From Nonomuraea zeae (GTDB lineage: Bacteria > Actinomycetota > Actinomycetes > Streptosporangiales > Streptosporangiaceae): a DNA stretch of 64,000 bases. A model generated the notes under the pieces. The model saw only the letters and a list, made by a program, of their open reading frames with translations. It was not told the DNA's origin and did not search any database. Positions 1 through 9,328 of this stretch are shown here, one piece after another (the stretch's first letter is position 1; the number at the start of each line of letters is the position of its first letter). The position numbers and the translations under genes are program-made. The stretch is from positions 1 through 64,000 of the forward strand of contig NZ_VCKX01000024.1 of the NCBI RefSeq assembly GCF_005889725.1, in the 5' to 3' direction.

Positions 1-46
1 CCATCCATGTGTATAGGCGGCAGCCTCCGATGTGTATAAGAGACAG
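1..46 (+). other. Tn5/Nextera sequencing-adapter remnant
   Basis: Positions 29-46 read GATGTGTATAAGAGACAG, 18 of the 19 bases of the Tn5 mosaic end used in Nextera libraries. Positions 14-28 align with the rest of the Nextera read-1 adapter with a few mismatches, and 7-15 repeat part of the mosaic end. The sequence is foreign to the surrounding coding frame. It is best read as untrimmed adapter at a contig end, not a biological transposon. Confidence 0.93.
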
Positions 47-1655
47 GGCCAAAACCTCCCGGACCAGTCCCACCTTGACCCGTTCCACCTTGACCCGTTC
101 CGCCCTGGGCGGTTCCCCCGGAACCTTGGCCCTGCCCCGTACCCGACGGCTGTTGGGCTGACTGACCACCGTCACCAGCGGGAGGCTGACCGGCCGCCTG
201 GCCACCGTCAGACCGCCGGAACCCTCCCCCCGGACGTTGGAACCCGCCGCCGCCCGGCCTTCCGAACCCGCCGGTCGAAGGTCCTGCCGTCGGAATGGCT
301 CCGGTGTGCGCCGACGAGGCCGTGTCCACCGCGTACGCCGCAGGCCCTGCCAGGCAGGCGACGCACGCCACCACCGCGACGGTGACGATCACCACGGCCC
401 GGCGCGCGAAGAGCATCGCCAGCGCCGCTCCCAAACCGGCCGCCAACACGGCGACGCCCAGCCACGAGTTCCAGTCAGCGCTGCGCGACAACAGGAAGTA
501 GGACCACACGGCCGTCCCCGCAGTGATCACGGCGAGCAGCCGGTACGCCCGCCGCTCCCACAGCATGGCCACCCCCATGCCCACCAAGGCGGCGATGGCC
601 GGCGCCAACGCCACGGTGTAGTAAGCATGGAAGATCCCCTGCATCAGGCTGAAGACCAGCCCGGTCACGACCAGCCAGCTCCCCCACACCCAGAACGCGG
701 CCCGGATCGGATCGGCCCGAGGCGCGCGCCGCGTGAACCAGCTCCCGGCCACCAGCAACGCCAGCGCCGCCGGCAGCAGCCAGGAAATCTGGCCGCCCGC
801 CTCGCTGTCGAACAGCCGCAGCAAGCCGGCCTCCTGATTCAGATTGCCGAGCCCTCCGTAGTCGGCGCCGTTGAGTCGCCCGATGCCGTTGTAGCCGAGC
901 GCCAGCTCCAGCACGCTGTTGGTCTGAGAGCCCCCGATGTACGGCCGGTCGGCCGCCGGGGCCAGCGCCACGGCCAGCAGCCACCACCCCGCCGAGGCCA
1001 CCATGGCCGCACCCGCGAGCAGCAACTGCCACACTCGCCGCCAGAACGCCACTGGCGCCGTAACCAGGTAGACCAGCGCGAACCCTGGCAGGACCAGGAA
1101 CGCCTGCAGCATCTTCGCCAGGAACGCGAACCCGATCGCAGCCCCCGCCAACACCAACCACCGCGTGGCACCCCGCTCCTGGGCTCGCACCACGCAGTAG
1201 CCGGCGACGGTCAGCAACAGCACCAGCAGCGCGTCAGGGTTGTTGAACCTGAACATCAACACGGCCACAGGCGTGAGCGCCATGACGACCCCGGCCAGCA
1301 GCCCTGCCCAGGCGCTGAACAACCGGCGCACGGAGGCATAAACCATCGCCACCGAACCGACGCCCATGAGCGCCTGCGGAACGAGAATCGCCCATGCGTT
1401 GAGCCCGAACAGCCGCACGCTGAGCACCATCGGCCACAGTGAGGCAGGGGTCTTGTCGACGGTTATCGCATTGGCGGCGTCGGAGGCACCGAAGAAGAAC
1501 GCCTTCCAGCTCTGGCTGCCTGCCTGCACCGCCGCCGAGTAGAAGGAATTGGCCCATCCTGAGGCCCCCAGACCCCAGACATAGAGCACACCGGTGCCGA
1601 CGAGCAGCCCGGCCAAGGCCCAACGAGACTTCGCTTCGATACCCACACCAGGCAC
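47..1655 (-). CDS. GT39/ArnT-like membrane glycosyltransferase (3' truncated)
   Basis: One reading frame stays open on the minus strand from about 1700 to the contig edge. Its N-terminus carries a first membrane helix followed by the motif YSAAVQAGSQSWKAFFFG and then DKTPASLW, hallmarks of the actinobacterial ArnT/PMT-like glycosyltransferase family that uses polyprenyl-phosphate sugars at the membrane. The visible C-terminal part is a Gly/Gln-rich low-complexity stretch with GGTGQ repeats, typical of the variable linker before the extracytoplasmic C-terminal domain, which is missing here. The start is uncertain: GTG at 1655 or 1646 fits the homology. About 536 codons are visible. Confidence 0.85.
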
Positions 1656-1774
1656 GCTAGGCAGGCCGGTTGGCGTGGCGATGAGACGAACATGAAAATC
1701 TTCTAAGCACCCCCACGGGTTGCTCCGCGCACCCAGCCCACCACCTGCCGGGACGCGCACGGTGCAGGTCACTC

Positions 1775-1830
1775 CCCCGCTCCGTTGCTCCCCCGCTCGG
1801 TTGCTCCGTTGCTCCGTCGCTTCGCCGTCT
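1775..1830. repeat. Short GTTGCTCCG-type tandem repeats
   Basis: Four to five imperfect copies of a roughly 9-15 base unit built on GTTGCTCC or GCTCCGTTG lie in the non-coding stretch between the glycosyltransferase gene and rplL. No gene is convincing between 1700 and 2182. Open frames there are low-complexity Arg/Pro-rich shadows. Confidence 0.5.
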
Positions 1831-2102
1831 CGTATGGCGTCCATGTCCGGCACGCAGCCGCCGCGAGCTCTCCACCGCGGGTTCTGCGTTGCCCTCGACC
1901 GCTCCTCGCCGCGACCGGACCCCGCCGCGTGTATGCCGCGCCCCGCATTCCGACAGGACCCCGCCGTACGCGCCTCAGGGTGCCCTGACGCGACACGCCA
2001 CACCGACGTACGCGACCCCGACGTACGCCGTTTGCGACAACGCGGGTCACCGCCACAAGGCGGCAGTTTCCGCCGTACCGACACGGCCGCACGAGCATCC
2101 CC

Positions 2103-2158
2103 GTACAGGCACCACCGCACGAGCACCACCGCACGGACATCGCCGCACGGACATCGCC
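2103..2158. repeat. Four 14-bp tandem repeats
   Basis: Units start at 2103, 2117, 2131 and 2145. The last two are identical (GCACGGACATCGCC) and the first two are diverged (GTACAGGCACCACC, GCACGAGCACCACC). They lie downstream of the rplJL terminator in an otherwise empty intergenic stretch. Confidence 0.75.
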
Positions 2159-2182
2159 AGAACCGGCGTCCCCGGGAATGCG

Positions 2183-2223
2183 AAAAAGAGGCGGTACACC
2201 CGGCACCTGGGTGTATCCGCCTC
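2183..2223 (-). terminator. Intrinsic terminator of rplJ-rplL
   Basis: On the minus strand a 14-15 bp stem pairs GAGGCGGATACACCC with GGGTGTACCGCCTC around a 7-nt loop, followed directly by a run of five T. It lies about 30 bases after the rplL stop, so transcription of rplJL should largely end here and not continue into a distant rpoB. Confidence 0.9.
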
Positions 2224-2252
2224 TTCTCGAAAAGCTCGCGTGAAGGGGGAAG

Positions 2253-2645
2253 TTACTTCACGGTCACGGTGGCGCCGGCGCCCTCGAGGGCAGCCTTGGC
2301 CTTCTCCGCCTGCTCCTTGTTGACCTTGCCGTCGAAGACGTTCTTCGGCGCGCCGTCCACCAGGTCCTTGGCCTCCTTGAGGCCCAGGGAGGTGAGGGCG
2401 CGGATCTCCTTGATGACCTGGATCTTCTTGTCGCCGGCAGCCTCGAGGACGACGTCGAACTCGTCCTGCTCCTCGACAGCAGCGGCCTCGCCACCGCCAC
2501 CAGCGGCGGGGGCGGCGGCAACCGCGACGGGGGCGGCGGCCTTGACGTCGAAGACCTCTTCGAACTGCTTCACGAACTCGGACAGCTCGAGGAGGGTCAT
2601 CTCCTTGAACGCGTCGAGCAGCTCGTCGGTGCTGAGCTTCGCCAT
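2253..2645 (-). CDS. rplL: 50S ribosomal protein L7/L12
   Basis: Stalk protein of the large ribosomal subunit that recruits translation GTPases. The 130-aa product has the N-terminal dimerisation region (starting [13 protein letters not shown]), an Ala/Gly-rich hinge at about residues 45-60, and the conserved C-terminal domain with the EFDVVLE and [13 protein letters not shown] motifs. Length is normal for actinobacteria. It follows rplJ by 73 bases in the same direction and ends just before a strong terminator. Confidence 0.98.
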   Translation of the reverse strand: MAKLSTDELLDAFKEMTLLELSEFVKQFEEVFDVKAAAPVAVAAAPAAGGGGEAAAVEEQDEFDVVLEAAGDKKIQVIKEIRALTSLGLKEAKDLVDGAPKNVFDGKVNKEQAEKAKAALEGAGATVTVK

Positions 2646-2718
2646 GATGCTTTCCTTACGTTTAGGACTTGCTGAAAACTAGGAACGGGACCGCGGGATT
2701 TGCGGCAACCCCCGGGTG

Positions 2719-3243
2719 TTACTCGCCTGCCTCTTCGCGCTTCGCGCGGAGGGCGTCGGCCAGCTGAGCCATGTTGGTGGGCAGCGCGGCGAACATCGCA
2801 GCAGCAGCGCTCTGCTTCGCCTTGAGCGCGCCAGCAAGCTTCGCGAGGAGAACCTCACGGGACTCGAGGTCGGCGAGCTTGGTGATCTCGGTGGCGTCGA
2901 GCGTCTTACCGTCGAGGACACCACCCTTGATCACCAGAAGGGGATTGGCCTTGGCGAAGTCACGCAGACCCTTTGCCGCCTCGACAACGTCGCCGTTGAC
3001 GAAGGCGATCGCGGTCGGACCGGCGAGCAGGCTGTCGAGGCCCGCAAGACCGGCCTCGTTGGCCGCGATCTTGGTCAGGGTGTTCTTCGCCACGGCGAAC
3101 TTCGCATTCTCACCGAGAGAGGTGCGCAGCTCCTTGAGCTGAGCAACGGTGAGACCGCGGTACTCGGTCAGAACGGCGGCAGCGCTGCCTTCGAACTCGC
3201 TCTTGAGCTCGGCAACTGCTGTCGCCTTATCCGCCCTCGCCAT
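2719..3243 (-). CDS. rplJ: 50S ribosomal protein L10
   Basis: Anchors the L7/L12 dimers to 23S rRNA. The 174-aa product begins [13 protein letters not shown] and contains [13 protein letters not shown] and the [11 protein letters not shown] region typical of L10, plus a C-terminal helix for L12 binding. The ATG at 3243 is chosen over an upstream in-frame ATG because GGAAGGAGG sits a few bases before it and the product then matches the family length. Likely co-transcribed with rplL and autoregulated through the leader upstream. Confidence 0.97.
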   Translation of the reverse strand: MARADKATAVAELKSEFEGSAAAVLTEYRGLTVAQLKELRTSLGENAKFAVAKNTLTKIAANEAGLAGLDSLLAGPTAIAFVNGDVVEAAKGLRDFAKANPLLVIKGGVLDGKTLDATEITKLADLESREVLLAKLAGALKAKQSAAAAMFAALPTNMAQLADALRAKREEAGE

Positions 3244-3584
3244 GGGCCTCCTTCCAGATGTGCCACCGGCGAAGGCCCAGAAATGAGAACGGCCCCGGGC
3301 GCAGGGCGCACACGGGGCTCGCACACGGATCAAACCATGTGGAAACTCGCATCACACCTGCGCGGGCCGTCCACATGATGTGGATCCTTCGGTCGCCAGG
3401 TTTTTGAGGCACCTGACGACGACCGGCGGTCTTCGGCAACACCTAGAGTACGTGCTGGCCGCCGAGTTTCCAAATCGTTCCCTGGTCTGTCCGAGCGGTT
3501 CTCAATCCTCCCGGTTCTCGGTCTTCCCGAATGGTGCCCGGTATTCCGAGTTCTCGGTTCTTGCAGTCCTAGTTACCGCGAGCT
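3244..3584 (-). promoter_or_regulatory. rplJ 5' leader, possible L10 leader RNA
   Basis: The 341 bases between the lipoprotein stop and rplJ hold no credible gene. Near the gene, the minus strand can form a GC-rich hairpin with outer arms at 3292-3297 and 3313-3318 and an inner GCGC pairing. L10 leaders that bind L10-L12 and control rplJL occur at this place in many bacteria, including actinobacteria. I recognise the position and a stable stem but did not confirm the full covariance fold. Confidence 0.4.
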
Positions 3585-4406
3585 TCAGTTGGTCGTGCCC
3601 TTGGGCAGCTCTCCCACCTGGTCGGCGGGCGGGGCGTCGATCTTGACCGCCTCGTTGAAGCCCTTGAAGAACAGGGTCGCGTCGAGCGTGGCACCTTCCT
3701 TGGAGCCGTTCAGGGCCAGCTTGCGCGGCAGCCCGTCGGAGCCCGCCCAGAGGTCGAACTTGATGTCCTTCAGCTCGGCCAGGTTCGCACGGGCCTGCTC
3801 CTGCTTGTCGGCAGGCAGCTGCTGGACCGCGACGTCGACCGGGAATGTGCCGCTGTAGTGGGTGGTGTCCTCGCCGTTGACGCTCTCGTTGCCGACCGAC
3901 TTCACGTCCTGCGAAGCCGTGATGAGCTTGGTCATGTTCGCCAGGTCGAACTGCTGGATCTGGCTCAGGTACTGGTTCACCTGGCTGGAGTCGCCCGCCT
4001 CGCTGAGCGAGACCTTGATCCACGGCTTGGTGGCACCCATGAGCTCCTTGAGCGCCTCAACCTTGACGTAGACGGTGTCGCCCTGCAGCACGGCTCGTAC
4101 GCCGCCCGGCAGGTTCTTTCCGCCCATGTCGACGGTGTCCAGCGTCAGGTCCACGGCGAGCTGGGGCTTGCTCTGGTAGAGCATGCGGCCCTGCACCTTG
4201 CCCGAGCCTTCCTGGGGGTGCGTCACATTCACCACGGCGTCGACCGTGTAACTGGTGACCTCCGCGGTCTTCTGCGCGGCTTGCGCGAGCACCTCTGAGG
4301 CAGCCAGATTGACTTGAATAGGCTGCGCGTTCGATCCACAACCGGCGACCGCGGCTACGACGAGCGCGGCACCGGCCGCTGTGAGAGTTATCGTGCGCTT
4401 CAGCAT
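3585..4406 (-). CDS. LppX/LprAFG-like lipoprotein
   Basis: A 273-aa exported lipoprotein. The signal peptide MLKRTITLTAAGAALVVAAV leads to the lipobox VAGC (Cys at about residue 23). The mature part resembles the LppX/LprG (LolA-like) fold: TSYTVDAVVNVTHPQEGSGK near residue 51, a GRMLYQSKPQLAVDL strand, and a C-terminal GSKEGATLDATLFF region. Family members bind lipids or glycolipids at the outer face of the membrane. A lipoprotein of this kind between rplA and rplJ is a recurrent actinobacterial arrangement. It is flanked by long non-coding stretches and is probably transcribed on its own. Confidence 0.85.
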   Translation of the reverse strand: MLKRTITLTAAGAALVVAAVAGCGSNAQPIQVNLAASEVLAQAAQKTAEVTSYTVDAVVNVTHPQEGSGKVQGRMLYQSKPQLAVDLTLDTVDMGGKNLPGGVRAVLQGDTVYVKVEALKELMGATKPWIKVSLSEAGDSSQVNQYLSQIQQFDLANMTKLITASQDVKSVGNESVNGEDTTHYSGTFPVDVAVQQLPADKQEQARANLAELKDIKFDLWAGSDGLPRKLALNGSKEGATLDATLFFKGFNEAVKIDAPPADQVGELPKGTTN

Positions 4407-5232
4407 GACTTGACCTTACGTTTGGATTCTCCCGCCGTGGCGTCTTCCCCGCACAATTCGGGGAAAACCCAGGGTTATCCCCCACAGGCTCTGCACAATC
4501 CCCACACAATCAGGCGTTCACGTCATCCCCACGCCGCCACGCGGCCGGCCTCCTACTGGTCGGCCGCGGGTTTCTGTCTCACCACCGGCCTCCGCCGCCG
4601 AACAAGATCGACGCACGGAACATGGACCGACGCCAGACAAGATCGACGCGAATCCGAACGCCTAGTACGCCGCCGACGGCCGGGATCGGGGCTCGGTGTC
4701 GAGCAGCCCCGATCCCGGGAGACCGGTAGCGCCCGGCAGCGAATGGCGCTGAGGCTGAGCCAGGAGGCCAGCCGGTTTCAGATGGCCCTGAGGCCGGACC
4801 GGAGGACCCCCACGCCGGGCGACGCCGAGACTGGGTGCCACGGCAGGCACGGCTCGGCTGCCGTCCGTCCTGCTGGTGACCATGCCACTGGCCCACGCGG
4901 CGAAAGATCCATCCGGTTCCACCACGCCCGCCCACCACCCATAGCGAGGCGCCGTAGTGGCGGCCCGCTCCGTGCGGGTCAGCGAGCGTTCCCAGGAGGC
5001 CCTCGGGCGCGCGCGGCGGGCGATGAGCGGCGTCCGCCGCAGCCCCACCGCACAAGAAGCCCCGCCATGTACGGCTGGCGGCCCGCAACAAGAAGCCCCG
5101 CCTCGTGCAGCTGGCAGTCGTTACGACCCCGCCGCACAAGAAGACCCATCAGGTACGGGCGACGGCCGGCACCAGCCCTGCCGATACACGACAAAAGAAT
5201 CGCCGGAAAAGCAGGCCCCCCGGAAAGCACGA
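4407..5232. other. Long intergenic stretch between lipoprotein gene and rplA
   Basis: No convincing gene is seen on either strand. It contains an inverted repeat TTCCCCG-N7-CGGGGAA at 4445-4465, about 40 bases upstream of the lipoprotein start and possibly a promoter-proximal hairpin or operator. It also has a 13-bp direct repeat ACAAGATCGACGC at 4602-4614 and 4637-4649, and a set of larger imperfect repeats from about 5045. Confidence 0.6.
5045..5165. repeat. Three imperfect 35-49 bp tandem repeats
   Basis: Three units share the core GCACAAGAAG (5050, 5085 as GCAACAAGAAG, and 5134) followed by C-rich sequence and a GTACGG or GTGCAG plus CTGGC block. Read on the minus strand they would encode repeated GLLVR-like peptides, but no start or conserved protein supports translation. 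They lie just beyond the rplA terminator. Confidence 0.6.
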
Positions 5233-5263
5233 AAGCCCCGCCCGGACGAACCGGATGGGGCTT
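5233..5263 (-). terminator. Intrinsic terminator of rplK-rplA
   Basis: On the minus strand AAGCCCC and CGGGGCTT pair, with an inner TCCGG stem closed by a TTCG-type loop, followed by a T-rich tail. It lies about 23 bases past the rplA stop. Confidence 0.85.
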
Positions 5264-5285
5264 GCGCGAAAAGAAAGACCGTGTG

Positions 5286-6005
5286 TTACTCCGCCAGCTC
5301 GCTGGTGAGGCCACGGGTGACATTGGGGTCGACCGGGACGCCCGGGCCCATCGTCGTGGAGAAGGTGACCTTCTTCAGGTAGCGCCCCTTGGCCGCCGAC
5401 GGCTTGAGACGCAGCACCTCGTCCAGCGCGGCCGCGTAGTTCTCGATGAGCTGGCGCTCGGGGAACGACGTCTTGCCGATGATGAAGTGCAGGTTCGCCT
5501 GCCGGTCGGTGCGGAACTCGATCTTGCCGCCCTTGATCTCCGTCACGGCCTTGGCGACGTCGGGCGTCACGGTGCCGGTCTTCGGGTTGGGCATGAGACC
5601 ACGCGGGCCGAGGACGCGGCCCAGACGGCCGACCTTGCCCATCAGGTCCGGCGTGGCGACGACCGCGTCGAACTCGTTGAGCCGGTTGCCCTTGGCGATC
5701 TCGTCGATCAGCTCGTCGGCGCCGACGATGTCGGCGCCCGCCTCGCGGGCTGCCTCGGCACGGTCACCGGTCGCGAAGACCAGGACCCGGGCGGTCTTGC
5801 CGGTGCCGTGCGGGAGGTTGACCGTGCCGCGGACGATCTGGTCGGCCTTGCGGGGGTCGACGCCCAGCCGCAGTGCGACCTCGACGGTGGCGTCGAACTT
5901 GGTGGTCGACGTCTCCTTGGCCAGCTTCGCGGCGTCGGCGGGCGAGTAGAGCTTGTCGTGGTCGACCTTGGCCGCCGCGTCTTTGTGCGCCTTGCTGCGC
6001 TTCAT
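5286..6005 (-). CDS. rplA: 50S ribosomal protein L1
   Basis: L1-stalk protein of the large subunit, also a translational repressor of the L11-L1 operon in many bacteria. The 239-aa product begins [15 protein letters not shown] and has the family motifs [30 protein letters not shown] and [20 protein letters not shown]. Length is normal. It starts 60 bases after rplK in the same direction and ends at a strong terminator. Confidence 0.98.
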   Translation of the reverse strand: MKRSKAHKDAAAKVDHDKLYSPADAAKLAKETSTTKFDATVEVALRLGVDPRKADQIVRGTVNLPHGTGKTARVLVFATGDRAEAAREAGADIVGADELIDEIAKGNRLNEFDAVVATPDLMGKVGRLGRVLGPRGLMPNPKTGTVTPDVAKAVTEIKGGKIEFRTDRQANLHFIIGKTSFPERQLIENYAAALDEVLRLKPSAAKGRYLKKVTFSTTMGPGVPVDPNVTRGLTSELAE

Positions 6006-6065
6006 TCTTACTCCTGAGTGGTTCGGCGAGCCCCGAGAAAGGGCCCTCCCACGTTGGGGGAAAAC

Positions 6066-6497
6066 TTATTCGGCGACCGTGATGCCCATCGACCGGGCGG
6101 TGCCGGCGATGATCTTCTCGGCGGCCTCGATGTCGTTGGCGTTGAGGTCGGGCATCTTCGTCTCCGCGATGCTGCGGAGCTGCTCGCGGCTGAGCCTGCC
6201 GACCTTGTCACGCTGCGGGACCGCGCTGCCCTTGTCGATGCCCAGGGCCTTCTTGATCAGCTCGGGCGCCGGCGGCGTCTTCGTGATGAAGGTGAAGCTG
6301 CGGTCTTCGAAAATGGTGATCTCAACGGGGATGATGTTGCCCCGCTGAGCCTCCGTCGCAGCGTTGTACTGCTTGACGAAGTCCATGATGTTGACGCCGT
6401 GGGGACCGAGCGCGGTACCCACCGGCGGCGCCGGGGTGGCCTGGCCAGCGGGGAGCTGGACCTTCACCAAGGCGGCGATTTTCTTCTTCGGAGGCAT
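6066..6497 (-). CDS. rplK: 50S ribosomal protein L11
   Basis: Part of the GTPase-associated centre and needed for RelA activation. The 143-aa product begins [18 protein letters not shown] and contains [31 protein letters not shown] and a C-terminal [16 protein letters not shown]. It lies between nusG and rplA. The 156-base gap from nusG holds no gene and may carry a leader or secondary promoter. Confidence 0.98.
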   Translation of the reverse strand: MPPKKKIAALVKVQLPAGQATPAPPVGTALGPHGVNIMDFVKQYNAATEAQRGNIIPVEITIFEDRSFTFITKTPPAPELIKKALGIDKGSAVPQRDKVGRLSREQLRSIAETKMPDLNANDIEAAEKIIAGTARSMGITVAE

Positions 6498-6653
6498 TTG
6501 TCCTTCTCCGGGTCCTTATTGCGATGCCGTCCAGCCCGCGGATGCGGTCCGGACATGTCGGAAGGCCGCCTCATCCAGCGGAAACCCGTCCGTTGCGGGC
6601 TCCCACCGGTCGCGAAAGGCGGCCAGCCGAACGTCTAAGTGTATGTGATCGTC

Positions 6654-7421
6654 TTAGATCTTCGAGACCTGGTTGAACGAGAGCTCGACCGGGGTCTCTC
6701 GGCCGAAGATCGAGACGAGCACCTTGAGCTTCTGCGACTCGGGGCTGATCTCGCTCACCGAGGCGGGCAGCGTGGCGAACGGGCCGTCCATGACCGTGAC
6801 GGACTCGCCGATCTCGAACTCGACCGTCGGGCCCGCGCTCGTCTTGGCCGAGGCCTTCTTGCTCTCCTCGGTCGGCTCCGGCGCCAGCAGCTTGGCGACC
6901 TCGTCAAGGCTGAGCGGGCTCGGCTTGTTGGACAGGCCCACGAAGCCGGTCACGCCGGGCGTGTTGCGCACGGCGGCCCAGGACTCGTCGGTCAGCTCCA
7001 TGCGCACCAGCACATAGCCGGGCAGCACCCGCTCCTTGACCGGCACCTTCTTGCCGCTCTTGAACTCCTGGACGGTGTGCGTGGGCACCTCGACCTGGTA
7101 GATGTAGTCCTCCATGTTGAGCGACACGTTGCGGCTCTCGATGTTGGACTTCACCCGGTTCTCGTAACCGGCGTAGGAGTGGATCACATACCACTCGCCG
7201 GGCTGGCCGCGCAGCGAGCTCTTGAACTCCTCGACGGGGTCGACGTCGGGAAGATCGGCACCGTCCTCGACGGCGACGGCCTCTTCCTCGGCCGCCTCCT
7301 CGTCGATCTCCTCGACCTCGGCCTCTTCGATGGCCGCCTCGGCGGCCTCCTCGGTGGCCTCTTCCAGCTCGTCACCCCACTCGTCGCGGGGTCCCTCCGC
7401 CGGAACTGAAGACTCGGACAC
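6654..7421 (-). CDS. nusG: Transcription termination/antitermination protein NusG
   Basis: Elongation factor binding RNA polymerase and Rho or S10. A long acidic N-terminal extension (residues about 1-75, rich in Glu/Ala) is typical of actinobacteria. Then come the NGN domain ([15 protein letters not shown] to [10 protein letters not shown]) and a KOW domain ([16 protein letters not shown] to [11 protein letters not shown]). GTG at 7421 is chosen because AGAGGAAGAG lies just upstream and it gives a 255-aa product; longer upstream frames run back into secE. Downstream of secE in the usual order. Confidence 0.96.
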   Translation of the reverse strand: MSESSVPAEGPRDEWGDELEEATEEAAEAAIEEAEVEEIDEEAAEEEAVAVEDGADLPDVDPVEEFKSSLRGQPGEWYVIHSYAGYENRVKSNIESRNVSLNMEDYIYQVEVPTHTVQEFKSGKKVPVKERVLPGYVLVRMELTDESWAAVRNTPGVTGFVGLSNKPSPLSLDEVAKLLAPEPTEESKKASAKTSAGPTVEFEIGESVTVMDGPFATLPASVSEISPESQKLKVLVSIFGRETPVELSFNQVSKI

Positions 7422-7486
7422 GGTGACTCTTCCTCTTTCGTCGTATCGAATGGCGACTCCGTAAGGCGACACCGGCGGCTTCTGGG

Positions 7487-7732
7487 TCAGGACCCACCAA
7501 AGACGCGGAGGACCGCCCATCCCAGCGCGGCGTCGAGCCCGTACACGATCGCAACCATGATCAGAACGAATATCAGAACGACCGTGGTGTAAGTGATGAG
7601 ATCCTTGCGTGTCGGCCAGATGACCTTGCGGAGCTCGTTGACGACCTGCCGATAGAAAAGGGCAGGTGAAGTGCGTGTCTTCTTCTCGCCACTCGGCTTG
7701 CCTGCGGTCTCGCCGCGCGTGTCGATCGCCAC
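7487..7732 (-). CDS. secE: Preprotein translocase subunit SecE
   Basis: Small essential subunit of the SecYEG channel. The 81-aa product has a charged N-terminus, the conserved amphipathic segment [20 protein letters not shown] and one transmembrane helix (about residues 48-68, [20 protein letters not shown]). GTG at 7732 is preferred; longer in-frame starts would overlap tRNA-Trp. Lies between tRNA-Trp and nusG as in most actinobacteria. Confidence 0.95.
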   Translation of the reverse strand: MAIDTRGETAGKPSGEKKTRTSPALFYRQVVNELRKVIWPTRKDLITYTTVVLIFVLIMVAIVYGLDAALGWAVLRVFGGS

Positions 7733-7809
7733 AGTCCTCACCTGAATCTGTCGTATCCAACGCAGTTTTGCGGCGCGCTTACACGCCATTATTGCGCGGA
7801 CCGCACTCG

Positions 7810-7882
7810 CAGGGCACGAGGGACTCGAACCCCCAACCGCCGGTTTTGGAGACCGGTGCGCTACCAATTGCGCCAGTGCCCT
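7810..7882 (-). tRNA. tRNA-Trp (anticodon CCA)
   Basis: Cloverleaf on the minus strand: acceptor stem AGGGCAC/GTGCCCT, anticodon stem CCGGT/ACCGG with loop CTCCAAA (anticodon CCA), T-arm with GGTTCGAGTCC, discriminator G. The CCA end is not encoded. The position upstream of secE-nusG-rplK matches the conserved actinobacterial order. Confidence 0.97.
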
Positions 7883-8039
7883 ATGTCGACAACCAGACTA
7901 CCCTGATCGCCTCACTGCCTGGACCGAACCGCTCGCCGACATGCGGCGGAAGGACCAGGCGAAATCATACGGGGGAATGCCCGGTACGTCGAACCGAAAC
8001 CCGATCGCCCAGGTCACGACCTCGTGGGACCATGGAAGC

Positions 8040-9248
8040 ATGTCCACCCGACCTCGCATCTCCGCAAGAATTTCCGCGATTTCCGAGTCCGCGACACTCG
8101 CCGTGGACTCCAAGGCCAAGGCGATGAAGGCCGCCGGCCGCCCTGTCATCGGCTTCGGCGCGGGCGAGCCCGACTTCCCCACGCCCGGCTACATCGTCGA
8201 GGCCGCGATCGAAGCGGCGGGCAACCCGCGCTTCCACAAGTACACGCCGGCCGGCGGGCTGCCCGAGCTCAAGCAGGCCATCGCGGCCAAGACGCGGCGC
8301 GACTCCGGCTATGCCGTGGAGGCCGCGCAGGTGCTGGTCACCAACGGTGGCAAGCAGGCGGTCTACGAGGCGTTCGCGACGCTGCTCGACCCGGGCGACG
8401 AGGTCCTCGTCATCGCCCCCTACTGGACCACCTACCCCGAGGCGATCAAGCTCGCGGGCGGCGTGCAGGTCGATGTCGTGACCGACGAGTCCACCGGCTA
8501 CCTGGCGAGCGTCGAGCAGCTGGAGGCCGCGCGCACCGAGCGGACGAAGGTCCTGCTGTTCGTCTCGCCGTCCAACCCGACGGGCGCCGTCTACGGCCGC
8601 GAGGAGACCGTCGCGATCGGCCGCTGGGCGGCCGAGCACGGCCTGTGGGTCGTCACCGACGAGATCTACGAGCACCTCGTGTACGGCGACGCCGAGTTCA
8701 CCAGCATCGCCACGGCCGTCCCCGAGCTGGGCGACCGGATCGTGATCCTCAACGGCGTGGCCAAGACCTACGCGATGACCGGCTGGCGCGTGGGCTGGCT
8801 GATCGGCCCGGCCGACGTGGTCAAGGCCGCCACCAATCTGCAGTCCCACGCGACCTCCAATGTCTCCAACGTGTCCCAGATGGCCGCGCTGGCCGCGGTG
8901 TCCGGCGACCTTTCGGCGGTGGCGGAGATGCGCACGGCGTTCGACCGGCGGCGCCAGACGATGGTTCGGTTGCTCAACGAGATCCCGGGCGTGTTCTGCC
9001 CGGAACCAAAGGGGGCGTTCTACGCATACCCCTCGGTCAAGGAGCTGATCGGCAAGGAGCTGCGGGGCAAGCGGCCCCAATCGTCCGCCGAGCTGGCCGA
9101 GCTGATCCTGGAGGAGGCCGAGGTCGCGGTGGTGCCCGGGGAGGCGTTCGGCACGCCCGGATACTTCCGGCTGTCGTACGCGCTGGGCGACGACGACCTG
9201 GTCGAGGGCGTCAGCCGGCTGGCCAAGCTGCTGTCCGAGGCTCACTGA
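8040..9248 (+). CDS. aspC: PLP-dependent aspartate-type aminotransferase
   Basis: Class I/II (fold type I) aminotransferase, most like aspartate/prephenate aminotransferases of the AspC/AAT-1b group. The 402-aa protein shows [16 protein letters not shown] for substrate binding, [30 protein letters not shown], the DEIY aspartate that holds the PLP ring, the Schiff-base lysine in [16 protein letters not shown], and a C-terminal FRLSYAL arginine for the carboxylate. ATG at 8040 is used; an upstream in-frame start adds an unconserved extension. Such a gene next to secE/tRNA-Trp is common in actinobacteria. Exact substrate unproven. Confidence 0.92.
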   Translation: MSTRPRISARISAISESATLAVDSKAKAMKAAGRPVIGFGAGEPDFPTPGYIVEAAIEAAGNPRFHKYTPAGGLPELKQAIAAKTRRDSGYAVEAAQVLVTNGGKQAVYEAFATLLDPGDEVLVIAPYWTTYPEAIKLAGGVQVDVVTDESTGYLASVEQLEAARTERTKVLLFVSPSNPTGAVYGREETVAIGRWAAEHGLWVVTDEIYEHLVYGDAEFTSIATAVPELGDRIVILNGVAKTYAMTGWRVGWLIGPADVVKAATNLQSHATSNVSNVSQMAALAAVSGDLSAVAEMRTAFDRRRQTMVRLLNEIPGVFCPEPKGAFYAYPSVKELIGKELRGKRPQSSAELAELILEEAEVAVVPGEAFGTPGYFRLSYALGDDDLVEGVSRLAKLLSEAH

Positions 9249-9327
9249 GGCCGCCGAGCCTGCTGGGTTCACCGAGCCCACTGAGCCTGCCGGGTTCTCC
9301 GGGCTCGCTGAGCCCGCCGAGCCTGCG
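9243..9327. repeat. GAGCCTGCYGGG-type tandem repeats
   Basis: Immediately after the aminotransferase stop, several imperfect copies of a 12-18 base unit (forms of CCGAGCCTGCTGGGTTCAC) run up to the end of the convergent lipoprotein gene. They are GC-rich and could form a shared terminator-like structure, but no clean stem plus T-tract is seen. Confidence 0.6.
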
Positions 9328-9328
9328 G

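Noticed and set aside
237..1442. Long plus-strand open frame of 401 codons
   Set aside because: Arg/Pro/Gln-rich composition and antisense to the GT39-type membrane protein, which has recognisable motifs. A shadow of high GC.
1720..2682. Plus-strand frame of 320 codons over the repeats and rplL
   Set aside because: Crosses a perfect terminator and the antisense of rplL; composition is low-complexity.
4476..4490. TTATCCCCCACA resembling a DnaA box
   Set aside because: Differs from TTATCCACA by extra C residues and stands alone, with no cluster or origin-type genes.
4314..6017. Plus-strand frame of 567 codons
   Set aside because: Runs antisense through the rplA terminator and the whole rplA gene; no domain is recognisable.
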